This document shows, in pieces, positions 16,298 to 24,629 of a DNA stretch of 64,000 nucleotides; within the stretch, counting starts at the first letter, position 1, and each line of letters opens with the position of its first letter. A model generated the notes under the pieces. That model had not been told where the DNA came from. It was given only the letters and a program-made list of their open reading frames with translations, and did no database searches. The DNA lies in the NCBI GenBank assembly GCA_965249775.1, contig OZ252253.1, positions 1,612,001 to 1,676,000 of the forward strand, in the 5' to 3' direction. The DNA comes from UBA822 sp965249775 (GTDB lineage Bacteria > Gemmatimonadota > Gemmatimonadetes > Longimicrobiales > Gaopeijiaceae). The translations under genes were made by a program, and so were the position numbers.

Positions 16298-17043
16298 ATG
16301 GTCTTGAGCGAAACCGTGGGACAGCGTATCAGGAGATTGCGGAAGGCCCGACAGCGACAACTCGGTCGCAAGTACCGGCGGAAGGAGTTGGCCGCGGCGG
16401 TCGGCGTCGTTCCAGCCAAAATCACCGCTTGGGAGGAGGGGCGAGAGGACCCCGACGACGAGACCATCTCTAGGCTCGCAGCGGAGTTCGGACTGTCTGA
16501 GGCGTACATCCGGTCCGGTGACAACGGGGTCCGGTATCAGGCACCGGGCATTGACGAATCCCTCTTCGGCGAGCACGCAGCGTCGGTCTTCGCGGCCATC
16601 GGCATGGCGCTGTGGTTCATACAGAGCCTCGAGCAAATTCTCGCCGACTGCGAGATCATCTTCCTCGATGGACACATGGGCATGGGGGAGGAGGGGAGGC
16701 CCGCAAGGAACAGTCGGCGCGAGCCAAGACGACGCTCGGCGGTTGCGTCAGCCGCCTCACGGAGGAGTTGGTAATCTCGGACGATATTGTACAGAGAGCC
16801 CGCCAACTGGTGGACGAGCGGAACTGGCTCATCCACAGGTGCCGGTCGGACCACCGCCACGCTGTTCGGCCCGGGCGGTCTGCTGACGCTCTTCTCGAGC
16901 GGTTGGACCGCATACACGAGCTCGCGCTCCCTGTCTACCACGCGATCGGCGAGGCGGTCCGGCAGTACGTGCTGGCTCATGGCGTTGACCCGCTGGAAAT
17001 CGACAGGGAGTTCTTGCGCGATCTCTTTGGCGACGAGAGATAG
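16298..17043 (+). pseudogene. HTH plus HEPN-like protein, split by frameshift
   Basis: The N-terminal frame (16298 to about 16690) encodes an XRE-type helix-turn-helix (RRKELAAAVGVVPAKITAWE, then GREDPDDETISRLAAEFGLS) and an AAxGMALWFIQSLEQ helix. At a G-rich run (16684-16699) the coding pattern moves to the -1 frame, continuing KEQSARAKTTLGGCVSRLTE and LVDERNWLIHR, and ending at 17043. RNWLIH fits the R-N-x3-H signature of HEPN ribonuclease domains, here in an all-helical C-terminal region. Restoring one G joins both parts into about 248 residues. It stands alone on the plus strand between the early operon and cI, and could be an exclusion or toxin-like gene. Confidence 0.5.
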
Positions 17044-17186
17044 GCGGAAATCAGCGCACGGACCCACGCGGCCTCAATCTCAGCCACCGTCAGAAAGTCG
17101 CCCCGCTCTCGGGCCCTCAGCAGCGTCACAAGTAGTTCCGGATAGTGCTCGGCTAGCCAGGAGTCGAGGCGCAGGTCGGCGGACAT
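16977..17186 (-). CDS. Short hypothetical protein
   Basis: A 69-residue frame from the ATG at 17186 with GGAG upstream: MSADLRLDSWLAEHYPELLV, then TLLRARERGDFLTVAEIEAAW. It is helical with good codon usage. The last 22 codons overlap the convergent HEPN-like frame and look less natural. Function unknown. Confidence 0.4.
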   Translation of the reverse strand: MSADLRLDSWLAEHYPELLVTLLRARERGDFLTVAEIEAAWVRALISAYLSSPKRSRKNSLSISSGSTP

Positions 17187-17382
17187 CGAGCCGGCTCCGT
17201 CTCTCCCGTGTGCGCGTACCGGATGGTCGCAGTTCGATCTTCGGTCGCTCGGGCCGGGCCCCCTCACGACACCCCCCCCTCACCCGCCAGCACCCGCTCG
17301 CTCATGGACGAGAAGGCTCCCCTGCTGATACGATCAGCGTCGCCAAACAACCGATCAGCCATCAACGGAGGAGCCGAGCGTT

Positions 17383-17880
17383 CTGAGCACCGGCGAGAAA
17401 CCGATGGACCGCGAATACCAACGTGAAGTCTTGGCCAGGCTGCGAGAGGCCTATCCCAACCGGGTCAGTGCCTCCCAGCTGCCTCCACGAGATGAGACGA
17501 GCCTTGGGGCTACGCTCTACTATCTCGACGAACATCAGCTCATCGATCTCAGGCGAGCGCCTACTATGGAGAATCCGATCGCAATCCTCGATGCGAGAAT
17601 CACTGCCAAGGGTCTGGACTTCCTCGCCGACGACGGTGGCCTGAGCGCCATTCTGGGAGTCGTGACGATCAAGCTCGACTCGGACGACCTCCGAGCCCTG
17701 ATGGTCTCGCGGGTCGAAGCGTCTGACCTGCCGCCCAAGGAGAAACAGCGCCGCATTCACGCTATTCGTTCCTTTTCCGCGTCGGTGCTGCGGGACGCGA
17801 CGGTCCGCTGGGCAACTGAAGCACTGGTCCGTCTGCCGGACGCAGTTCAGCTATTTCAAACAGGTGCTGGGCCGTCGTGA
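17383..17880 (+). CDS. Phage/prophage winged-helix-like protein
   Basis: A protein of 158 residues from the ATG at 17404, or 165 from a CTG at 17383, which is the codon placed correctly behind GGAGGAG (17367-17373). It begins MDREYQREVLARLREAYPNR, followed by a wing-like TLYYLDEHQLIDLR and the strongly conserved ITAKGLDFLADDGGLSAILG. The C-terminal helices carry LPPKEKQRRIHAIRS. Proteins with the GLDFLADDGGLSAILGVVTI block occur beside repressors in many prophages. The function is not established. It overlaps the convergent gene at 17762 by about 120 bp. Confidence 0.6.
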   Translation: MSTGEKPMDREYQREVLARLREAYPNRVSASQLPPRDETSLGATLYYLDEHQLIDLRRAPTMENPIAILDARITAKGLDFLADDGGLSAILGVVTIKLDSDDLRALMVSRVEASDLPPKEKQRRIHAIRSFSASVLRDATVRWATEALVRLPDAVQLFQTGAGPS

Positions 17881-18058
17881 GCGCGACATCCTGCAGGGGC
17901 CGCATCCGCAAGTAGCCGATCGGGCGGTGTGTGGCCTTGATGCTCGCGAGCGTCAGCCAGTGTTCGCCCTCTCGGTTCACGTTCTCCACGATCACCGTCG
18001 CCGTGCCAAACTCCGCGTCCTTGACGATCTGAATCCGGCCATGCTCGCCCGCACTCAC
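17762..18058 (-). CDS. Hypothetical protein downstream of cro
   Basis: A 98-residue frame coupled to the Cro-like gene by ATGA. MSAGEHGRIQIVKDAEFGTA and VIVENVNREGEHWLTLASIK form a convincing beta-strand pattern. The tail after residue 75 (proline- and arginine-rich) lies opposite the convergent gene and may be spurious. Role unknown. Confidence 0.5.
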   Translation of the reverse strand: MSAGEHGRIQIVKDAEFGTATVIVENVNREGEHWLTLASIKATHRPIGYLRMRPLQDVALTTAQHLFEIAELRPADGPVLQLPSGPSRPAAPTRKRNE

Positions 18059-18312
18059 CCCGCACCCCCCGCCAGCACCCGCTCGCGGGCCTCGGTGGCC
18101 GCCTTCTCGGCGGCTTCGAGCTTGTCGAGGGTCGCGTTGACCCGCTCCACGAAGTCGGGGGGAGCTGGGCGTATCCCGTTCAGGATGCGGCTGAAGAGCG
18201 TTGGGTCGTAGCCAGCGGTAAGAGCGACTCGCTCTTGGCTGATGCCCAGCTGGAAGATCCGAGTTCTGATGGCGTCCACCCTAACCTCCGGCTTGACGTG
18301 ATTGCTACTCAC
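18055..18312 (-). CDS. Cro-like HTH regulator
   Basis: An 85-residue protein. Residues about 12-50 form a Cro/CI-type helix-turn-helix (IRTRIFQLGISQERVALTAG, then YDPTLFSRILNGIRP), followed by a C-terminal helix LDKLEAAEKAATEARERVL. The GTG at 18312 lies only eight bases from the operator palindrome at 18320-18338 and has no clear Shine-Dalgarno, so translation may be leaderless. It is divergent from the CI-like gene and is the first gene of the left early operon, the expected place of a Cro repressor. Confidence 0.75.
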   Translation of the reverse strand: MSSNHVKPEVRVDAIRTRIFQLGISQERVALTAGYDPTLFSRILNGIRPAPPDFVERVNATLDKLEAAEKAATEARERVLAGGAG

Positions 18313-18319
18313 CCATCGT

Positions 18320-18338
18320 AGGTGATTCTAAATCACCT
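18320..18338. promoter_or_regulatory. cro/cI operator palindrome
   Basis: AGGTGATT-CTA-AATCACCT, a perfect 8-bp inverted repeat around 3 bp, lies in the 58-bp interval between the divergent cro-like and cI-like genes. Only one copy is obvious, in contrast to the three operators of lambda. Binding by Cro or CI is inferred. Confidence 0.7.
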
Positions 18339-18370
18339 GTCAACACTCATGTCGCTGTTAGGTTGTTGTC

Positions 18371-19153
18371 ATGCTTGTTCAGCGGCTCACAGAGGCTCGG
18401 AAGGAAGTTGGCCTGTCCCAGTTTGACGTCGCGATGAAGCTCGATTGCGATCGCACGCTCATCACCCATGTCGAGTCCAACCGGGTCGGCCTTTCAGCCG
18501 ACAAATGGGTCCGAGTTGCCCATATGCTTGGGGTGTCGGTTGACTACCTAGCGGGCCTCACCGACGACCCGGCTCCAGTGGACGACCGGGTGCGCGAGGA
18601 GGAGCGGAAGCGCGAGGAGCTGGAAGCCGTGCTACAGAGCAGGGATCAAGAACTCGACCGCCTGCGGGCTCAGGTGTCAGGAGGCCCCGAGACCCCGGAC
18701 CCCGACGTGTCCCCGATCCAGTCCGCGCCGGGCTGGCATGACGAAGACTACGAGTCCGTCAGACGCTACGGGTCCGAGGATGTCCGGCTCGCGGCGGGAG
18801 TGGGAGCATTCGCGGACCAAGAGCCCGTCCCGAGTGAGGTCAAGTTCCTGAAGAGCTGGCTGCGCGACCACCACCTCAGGGCCAAGGACCTCTTCCTGGC
18901 CGATGTCTTGGGCGATAGTATGGAAACGACGATCTTCGACGGAGACTCAGCGCTCGTTGATGAGACCCACACGTCGCCACGCAGCGGCAAGATCTACGCA
19001 CTTCAGGCGGGAGACGGTCCACTGGTCAAACGGCTGCGGAAGCGCGACCATCGCTGGTGGGCGGACAGCGACAACGAAGAGTACGAACCCCAGCCGCTCG
19101 ATGATCGAGCCCGAATCATGGGGCGCGTCGTCTGGTGGGCGCACACGGATTGA
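18371..19153 (+). CDS. cI: CI/LexA-type phage repressor with S24 autoprotease
   Basis: A 260-residue protein with an N-terminal XRE helix-turn-helix (residues 1-65, GLSQFDVAMKLDCDRTLITH), a charged coiled linker, and a C-terminal S24 peptidase domain. The nucleophile Ser183 is in LGDSMETT and the base Lys220 in GPLVKRL, a 37-residue spacing as in LexA. An Ala-Gly in RLAAGVGAF is a candidate cleavage site. It should hold lysogeny and be inactivated by RecA-stimulated self-cleavage on DNA damage. The last codons (GRVVWWAHTD) recur three more times downstream, between cargo genes. The ATG start lacks a strong ribosome site. Confidence 0.9.
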   Translation: MLVQRLTEARKEVGLSQFDVAMKLDCDRTLITHVESNRVGLSADKWVRVAHMLGVSVDYLAGLTDDPAPVDDRVREEERKREELEAVLQSRDQELDRLRAQVSGGPETPDPDVSPIQSAPGWHDEDYESVRRYGSEDVRLAAGVGAFADQEPVPSEVKFLKSWLRDHHLRAKDLFLADVLGDSMETTIFDGDSALVDETHTSPRSGKIYALQAGDGPLVKRLRKRDHRWWADSDNEEYEPQPLDDRARIMGRVVWWAHTD

Positions 19154-19158
19154 GGGTG
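19107..19158 (+). repeat. cI 3'-end repeat, copy 1 (in cI)
   Basis: This is the parental copy at the end of the repressor gene. The 18-bp core TGGTGGGCGCACACGGAT is at 19133-19150, followed by the stop and GGGTGA. The core is identical in all four copies, and the region around it is conserved to different extents. Confidence 0.85.
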
Positions 19159-19401
19159 AGGGCGGCCGCCTATCCCCCCCTGGTGGAAAACGAATAGGAG
19201 GGTGTCGTGGCACTTCAACCATGCCGCGAGTGAGGCAAGGAAATCAGTACCGAAGCTACCTGCTCCAAGATCGCTTCCGCGTTGTCGCAACCACAGCAAT
19301 CGATCGCATGCCGAGTTATCTGAGCGGCCAACCCGCTCTAATTCTCCCTCGACCCCGACCGTAAGAAGCCTACGCTGACTACCCGCCCAAAGGAGCCCCA
19401 G

Positions 19402-20595
19402 ATGTCTGAGAAGCACAACCAGACACGGTCTGTCCTCCGAAGCCTGATAGTCTGTGCTGTCGGCCTTCTCCCAGGCATGGCGTGGCCCTGGGCAACGCTC
19501 ACACCCCAGGTCCCCTCCGACGCTCCCGTGACCACGGACGCGCATTTCCATATGCTCGACTTCCTACAAAACGGTGAATATCTGGACGACGGTAGCCTGG
19601 TCTATAGTTCTCCAGCCAACACCCTCCCCTCGGGCGAGCGGGGCAAGCGTATTGAGGCCGTGTTTTGGGCGATGGATCAGGCGAACGTGAGCCACGCGGT
19701 CATCATGGGCATGCCGTTCCTAAAGAAGTGGGGATTGAGTGATGCCTTCCGACCCCAATACTACCTCGACAGCAGCTCACGCATGGTGCGTGCACGCGAC
19801 ACGGACTACGTCTTGGCTCTGGCCATTGAGGACTACCGGCGCACGCACGGTACCGCAGCCGACGCTGAACTTGCCCGTTTGTTTCCGTCTATCTCTGGGT
19901 TCGATGGGACCGACCTTGGAGCTGTTGATATGATCGTCAAGCGCATCAAAGAATTCCCTGGTGTGTTTAGGGGAATCGGCGAGGCCATGTCGCGCCATGA
20001 CGACTTGACGAACCTGACCACAGGAGAACGACCCCGAGCAGACCACCCCGCGTTCTTCCGAATCTTCGACTTCGCCGGTCGTGTAGGGATGCCGGTCATT
20101 ATCCATCACAATATCGCCCCCATCTCTGCAAGCGAGGGGGTGAAGGACCCTGACTATCTCCCCGAGATACTGAGAGCGTTCGAGGAGTTCCCCAACACGA
20201 CTTTCATCTGGTCTCACGCCGGAATCAGCCGTCGTATCACGGTGGCTGACCTTCCTGGTATCCTGGATTCGATTCTCGACCGGCAACGGGACCATGTGTA
20301 CATCGGTCTTTCGTGGGTCGTATACGAGGACTATGTATTGAGAGACTTAGACTCTTGGTCAGAGCTCATCCGTCGTTATCCGAACAACTTTGTGATCGGA
20401 TCGGATGTGGTGGGACGGTACGACGGGTATGCAACAACGGTCCGTAGGTACGACACGCTTCTCTCGAATCTCGAAGCAGACGTGGCCGACAACGTGGGGC
20501 GTGCTAATCTGCTGAGAATCATGCCGCAGGATGGGATCACGCTAGATCGCGAGTATGCCTATCCTGAGAACGCGTACACCGGCAACCGGAATTGA
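19402..20595 (+). CDS. Exported amidohydrolase-family protein
   Basis: A 397-residue protein with a signal-like N-terminus (SLIVCAVGLLPGMAWPW). Residues 45-390 form an amidohydrolase (Amidohydro_2-like) barrel: TDAHFHM supplies two histidine ligands (about His48 and His50), PVIIHHNIAP and IWSHAGISRR supply further histidines, and FVIGSDVVGRYDG supplies the catalytic aspartate. The substrate cannot be told. It is a bacterial metabolic type of gene, in the first cargo unit behind cI, on the same strand. An RBS-like AAAGGAG lies just before the ATG. It is likely a lysogenic-conversion gene. Confidence 0.75.
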   Translation: MSEKHNQTRSVLRSLIVCAVGLLPGMAWPWATLTPQVPSDAPVTTDAHFHMLDFLQNGEYLDDGSLVYSSPANTLPSGERGKRIEAVFWAMDQANVSHAVIMGMPFLKKWGLSDAFRPQYYLDSSSRMVRARDTDYVLALAIEDYRRTHGTAADAELARLFPSISGFDGTDLGAVDMIVKRIKEFPGVFRGIGEAMSRHDDLTNLTTGERPRADHPAFFRIFDFAGRVGMPVIIHHNIAPISASEGVKDPDYLPEILRAFEEFPNTTFIWSHAGISRRITVADLPGILDSILDRQRDHVYIGLSWVVYEDYVLRDLDSWSELIRRYPNNFVIGSDVVGRYDGYATTVRRYDTLLSNLEADVADNVGRANLLRIMPQDGITLDREYAYPENAYTGNRN

Positions 20596-20654
20596 GACGG
20601 ACGGGGCCTCGATGTCTTGCAAGACCACCCCTGAGTGGCTCGATTCGAGATTCT

Positions 20655-20685
20655 CTGGTGGGCGCACACGGATTAGGGGGTGAGT
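20655..20685 (+). repeat. cI 3'-end repeat, copy 2
   Basis: The core is at 20656-20673 and still reads LWWAHTD plus a stop (TAG) in the repressor frame, then GGGGGTGAG. It follows the amidohydrolase gene by about 60 bp. Upstream similarity to cI ends at the core. Confidence 0.8.
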
Positions 20686-20888
20686 GTCAGTGCACCCTTG
20701 CCGGACGTGATGGGAGGGTAGTGTCCTATATTTGAATTCAGGCTCTCCGACAGTAGGTCGCCCAACGTCCAGAGCCGGTTGGTCACTCCGACGGCCATCG
20801 CCGGTGGTCGTCTTCATCCCGCCCCGACGCTTCGTCAACGCGCCGTGCCGGCGCACGAAGTTGTAGTGAGCGAAGTGGAGAAGAGATA

Positions 20889-22079
20889 ATGTTACGAGCG
20901 ATTGACCTATTTGCCGGCGCTGGTGGATTTGGTCTTGGATTCGCGCAAACTGGATTCCATGTCGAGCATGCAGTCGAGTCCGATCAATGGGCGTGCGATA
21001 CCCTGCGGCGGAACGACCCCGAGGAGCGAACGCGAGTTTGGCAAGAGGATATTCGGCGGATCTCGGACGATAGAATCCGTCGAGAGATCATGAGATACCC
21101 TGATGTCATCATAGGCGGTCCGCCATGTCAGGGCTTCTCGCACGCTAATAATGGTCGTGATCCGAAGGACCCGAGAAATAGTCTCTTTTGGGATTTCCTG
21201 CGATTCGTCGGGGCATTGGAGCCGCGCACCATTATCATCGAAAACGTGACAGGACTCCTACGCTCCAAGACGACAGAGGGCCGAAGGGTTATCGAGATTG
21301 TTGGGGAGGAGTTGGCCGCGCTCGGGTATACAGTCCGTACGGAAGAGCTCCGGGCTACAGAGTACGGTGTCCCGCAGATGCGCCGCCGCATCTTCATCGC
21401 TGGCGCAAAAGGATCGACCTTCGTTCCACGGCCGGAGCCGACGCACGGAGATTCACTACCGTTTTTTGAGAAAGAGAATGCACGAGCACTTGAGCCCGTG
21501 CAAACGCTCTGGGACGCGATCAGCGATCTTCCCCAAGTAGATGTAGGGGATCGACGTGAGCCGATCCCCTACGACCAGGACGCCGAGAATGAGTACCAAG
21601 TTGAGCTCAGGCGCGGCGCGGACGAGATTTGGAATCACCTGCCCATGCACCACTCAAAGCGCATCATCGAGCGCTTCAAGCAAATCAGGTGGGGTGAATC
21701 GCAGTCAGACGTACCCGACGAACATGCTCCTTGGGTTCGCAATTCCAACGGGAAGCGAAGCGGGAAACGGTACGACCAGAACAACAGAAGAATGCGCCCC
21801 GACCGTCCGTGCCACACGATTCCTGCTTCGTTCTATGCGAACTTCGTTCACCCTTTTCTGCACCGAAACTTCACGCCGCGTGAAGGCGCCCGTGTGCAGA
21901 GTTTTCCCGACTGGTACGTCTTCGAGGGCAAACCGACGGTGGTGAGTGACAAGCTCCTGGCCAAAGAAGGAAGACATTCTGAGCGAAGGCTCTGTCAATA
22001 CAATCAGATCGGCAACGCGGTGCCGCCCCTGCTTGCGGAGAAATTGGCCGAGCACTTGCGCTTGACGTTGGAGATTTGA
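20889..22079 (+). CDS. DNA (cytosine-5) methyltransferase
   Basis: A 396-residue protein with all main C5 motifs in order: I (DLFAGAGGFGLGF), IV (GGPPCQGFS, with the nucleophile cysteine), VI (IIIENVTGLL), VIII (QMRRRIFIAG), a target-recognition region (residues 190-310) and X (NQIGNAVPPLLAEKLAEHL). It transfers methyl from S-adenosylmethionine to cytosine in a specific site. Two bases separate its stop from the endonuclease start, so the pair is a type II restriction-modification unit. The length is normal. A GGAG precedes the ATG. The recognition sequence cannot be read directly. Confidence 0.92.
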   Translation: MLRAIDLFAGAGGFGLGFAQTGFHVEHAVESDQWACDTLRRNDPEERTRVWQEDIRRISDDRIRREIMRYPDVIIGGPPCQGFSHANNGRDPKDPRNSLFWDFLRFVGALEPRTIIIENVTGLLRSKTTEGRRVIEIVGEELAALGYTVRTEELRATEYGVPQMRRRIFIAGAKGSTFVPRPEPTHGDSLPFFEKENARALEPVQTLWDAISDLPQVDVGDRREPIPYDQDAENEYQVELRRGADEIWNHLPMHHSKRIIERFKQIRWGESQSDVPDEHAPWVRNSNGKRSGKRYDQNNRRMRPDRPCHTIPASFYANFVHPFLHRNFTPREGARVQSFPDWYVFEGKPTVVSDKLLAKEGRHSERRLCQYNQIGNAVPPLLAEKLAEHLRLTLEI

Positions 22080-22080
22080 T

Positions 22081-22938
22081 TTGGAGATCCCGCACGACGA
22101 GCTGCCCCACCGCAAGAATATTCTAGCGAAGAAGGTCAGCCGTAAGTACAGCAGCGAGGAACCCCAGGCTCTCTTAGCCGAGATCGAGCCGAAAGAAGAA
22201 GAGTGGCATCAGGCAAACGCAGCCCTGACGGAATGTACTTACGCCGTAGTTGAGGAGCGGGTTGCCATTTTCAATACCTACAAGGACTTCCTGGACCAGC
22301 GACGCTACGCCGAAGGCTTCGATTCGCGCTCCAGGCTGCACTCCTCGGCCCTGGAACAGTTCTGTTACTACTTGCTCAAGGATGCGGTCAGAGAAGTCCT
22401 AGAAGGGGCACGAGAAGCAGGGATAGACCCAGTGGCCCCCTTAGTCGGTGACGGCACGAAGACCTTTGAGGATATGCACTTCGCTCCGTCCAGCTTTCGG
22501 GATATGCTAGCGAAGCCGCTTTTGAAGTTGAAAGTAAAGGATCATGATTTCATCATCGGCCAAAATGTGATGGCCGTCATAGCCAACATCGGACCAGACG
22601 ATTCAATCCTCGGCGGTGACGACCCCGAGCAGCGAAGCCAGCTGCTACACCTTCGTATTCCGGCCGTCTTAATTGAGTGCAAGACCTACCTTGACAAGAC
22701 GATGCTAGATAATGCCGCCTATGCAGCGGAGCGCCTGAAGGCGTCCAACCCGCATTGCCTCTTTGTCATCGTATCGGAGTTTCTGAAATTAGATGCCGAA
22801 GAGAATCCTAGGATGACGAAAATCGACGAGATTTACGTGTTGCGGCGCCAGCCGAACACTGACCGGGAATTCCGTTTACTTGAAGGAGCCCGAATCATGG
22901 GTCGCGTCGTGTGGTGGGCGCACACGGATCGGGGGTGA
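22081..22938 (+). CDS. Bpu10I-like type II restriction endonuclease, tail replaced
   Basis: A 285-residue protein, starting with a TTG at 22081 just after the methyltransferase stop. The PD-(D/E)XK core is visible: HDFIIGQNVMAVIANIGPDD holds the first acidic residue and IPAVLIECKTYLDKTMLDNA the E-x-K. ECKTYLDKTM is characteristic of the Bpu10I family as I know it. The last 16 codons are the end of the cI gene (repeat copy 3) in frame, so the native C-terminus is lost or swapped. Bpu10I itself is a heterodimer; only one subunit is seen here. Activity is uncertain. Confidence 0.75.
   Translation: MEIPHDELPHRKNILAKKVSRKYSSEEPQALLAEIEPKEEEWHQANAALTECTYAVVEERVAIFNTYKDFLDQRRYAEGFDSRSRLHSSALEQFCYYLLKDAVREVLEGAREAGIDPVAPLVGDGTKTFEDMHFAPSSFRDMLAKPLLKLKVKDHDFIIGQNVMAVIANIGPDDSILGGDDPEQRSQLLHLRIPAVLIECKTYLDKTMLDNAAYAAERLKASNPHCLFVIVSEFLKLDAEENPRMTKIDEIYVLRRQPNTDREFRLLEGARIMGRVVWWAHTDRG
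22886..22938 (+). repeat. cI 3'-end repeat, copy 3
   Basis: The longest downstream copy: about 50 bp match copy 1 with four or five differences, starting at GAGCCCGAATCATGG. The core is at 22912-22929. The repeat is in frame with the endonuclease gene and supplies its last 16 codons (ARIMGRVVWWAHTD plus RG). Confidence 0.85.
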
Positions 22939-22966
22939 AGGCCCGAGTGATCTGCCCGGTGGCCCC

Positions 22967-24577
22967 ATGAACAGCCTCTACTACGGGGATAACCTCGACA
23001 TCCTGAGGCGATACATCGCTGACGAGTCTGTCGATCTGGCCTACCTCGATCCGCCGTTCAAGAGTAGTCAGGACTATAATGTTCTCTTCCGCCATCAGGA
23101 AGGGCATCCGGCGGCTGCACAAATCAAAGCCTTCGAGGATACGTGGCGTTGGGACACGGCGGCAGCAACAGCATATGCGGAGACGGTCGAGGCGGGGGGG
23201 CAAGTCTCTCGGGCGCTTCAGGCGTTCCGTACGCTTCTCGGGGAGAGCGACATGCTGGCCTACCTCTCGATGATGGCGCCGCGCCTCGTGGAGCTTGGGA
23301 GAGTACTCAAGCCTACCGGCTCCATCTACCTCCACTGCGATCCTACGGCCAGCCACTACCTGAAGCTGTTGATGGACGCCGTGTTCGGGCCCGAGATGTT
23401 CCAAAACGAGATCGTTTGGAAGCGGACTTCCGCACATAGCGATTCTCGACGCTTCGGCCGCATCCACGACATCCTGTTCATGTATTGGAGCACCCAGCAA
23501 GCAGCCTTCAACGTCCTGCGCCGGCCCCTCGACGAATCGTACGTCAACAAGGTCTACACCCGTGTTGACGAGGAAGGCCGACGCTATCGCCTCGATAACA
23601 TCATGGCACCCGGAGGCCGTGGCCCGGTCTACGAATGGCACGGCGTGACTCGGGCGTGGCGGTACACACGGGAAAATATGGAAGAGTTGTTCAAGCAGGG
23701 CCGCATCAAGCTTCATGCCGATGGTCGTGCAATGATCAACGCCTACGTTCGCTATCTGGACGAGAATGAGGGCGTCGCAATACAGGACTGGTGGGACGAC
23801 ATCGGCGTCATCGCAGCTCCCGCCAAGGAAAGGCTGGGCTACCCAACCCAAAAGCCCGAAGCGCTTCTCGATCGCATCATCGAAGCCAGTAGTGACGAGG
23901 GAGACGTTGTGCTCGATCCGTTTTGCGGTTGCGGGACCTCCGTGGCGTCCGCGCAGAAGCTAGGCCGTCGCTGGATTGGAATCGACATTACACACCTGGC
24001 GATCAACCTCATCAAACACCGCCTCCAGGACGCCTACGGACCGGACATCACCACGAGCTACGCTGTGATCGGCGAGCCAGTGTCGGTGGACGGCGCGGAG
24101 GAATTGGCAGCCTCAGATCCATACCAGTTTCAGTTTTGGGCGCTTGGCCAAGTTGGCGCTCGCCCGCACGAGGAGAAAAAAGGCGCGGATCGAGGTATCG
24201 ACGGTCGCCTCTATTTCCACGATGAGGGGCCGAAGGGCAAGACGAAGCAGATCGTTATTTCTGTCCAGGCTGGGAACACTGGTCCGGCCCACGTCAGAGA
24301 CCTGCGGGGCGTGGTGGACCGGGAGAACGCTGCCATCGGGGTCCTGATTTCGATGCAGAAGCCAACCCAGAAGATGCGCGAAGAGGCCGCCTCAGCGGGT
24401 TTCTACGAATCTCCGTGGGCGAAGCATCCACGGCTCCAGCTTCTGACAATCGAAGAGCTGTTCCAGGGCGGGAGGATCGATTACCCCTCGACACCCGGCA
24501 CGAACGTCACGTACAAGCGGGCACCGAGGAAAGAGAAGCAAACCGCCGAACAGCTGCGTCTCGGAGAAGGGGAATGA
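22967..24577 (+). CDS. Beta-class DNA methyltransferase with Mrr-like C-terminal domain
   Basis: A 536-residue protein from the ATG at 22967. Motif IV (LAYLDPPFKSSQDYN) precedes motif I (LDPFCGCGTSVASAQKLG), the order of beta-class N6-adenine/N4-cytosine enzymes. PTQKPEALLDRIIEAS is motif X-like. Residues about 390-510 form a second domain (GADRGIDGRLYF, then KQIVISVQAGNTGPAHVRDL) resembling an Mrr-type nuclease fold. The usual lysine after the second acidic strand (VSVKxG) is glutamine here. It may be a methyltransferase whose fused nuclease is inactive. It is the third cargo unit, between repeat copies 3 and 4. Confidence 0.82.
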   Translation: MNSLYYGDNLDILRRYIADESVDLAYLDPPFKSSQDYNVLFRHQEGHPAAAQIKAFEDTWRWDTAAATAYAETVEAGGQVSRALQAFRTLLGESDMLAYLSMMAPRLVELGRVLKPTGSIYLHCDPTASHYLKLLMDAVFGPEMFQNEIVWKRTSAHSDSRRFGRIHDILFMYWSTQQAAFNVLRRPLDESYVNKVYTRVDEEGRRYRLDNIMAPGGRGPVYEWHGVTRAWRYTRENMEELFKQGRIKLHADGRAMINAYVRYLDENEGVAIQDWWDDIGVIAAPAKERLGYPTQKPEALLDRIIEASSDEGDVVLDPFCGCGTSVASAQKLGRRWIGIDITHLAINLIKHRLQDAYGPDITTSYAVIGEPVSVDGAEELAASDPYQFQFWALGQVGARPHEEKKGADRGIDGRLYFHDEGPKGKTKQIVISVQAGNTGPAHVRDLRGVVDRENAAIGVLISMQKPTQKMREEAASAGFYESPWAKHPRLQLLTIEELFQGGRIDYPSTPGTNVTYKRAPRKEKQTAEQLRLGEGE

Positions 24578-24590
24578 GGCATGCCGCCAG

Positions 24591-24629
24591 GCCGCGTCGT
24601 CTGGTGGGCGCACACGGATTGAGGGTGAC
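24591..24629 (+). repeat. cI 3'-end repeat, copy 4
   Basis: The core is at 24602-24619, with GCCGCGTCGTC before it and TGAGGGTGA after it as in copy 1. It starts 14 bp after the stop of the second methyltransferase gene and encodes GRVVWWAHTD and a stop. Confidence 0.85.

Noticed and set aside
20690..20860. Possible transposase remnant between cI-tail repeat copy 2 and the dcm gene
   Set aside because: Short basic peptides are seen in several frames but none has a recognisable transposase motif or inverted repeats.
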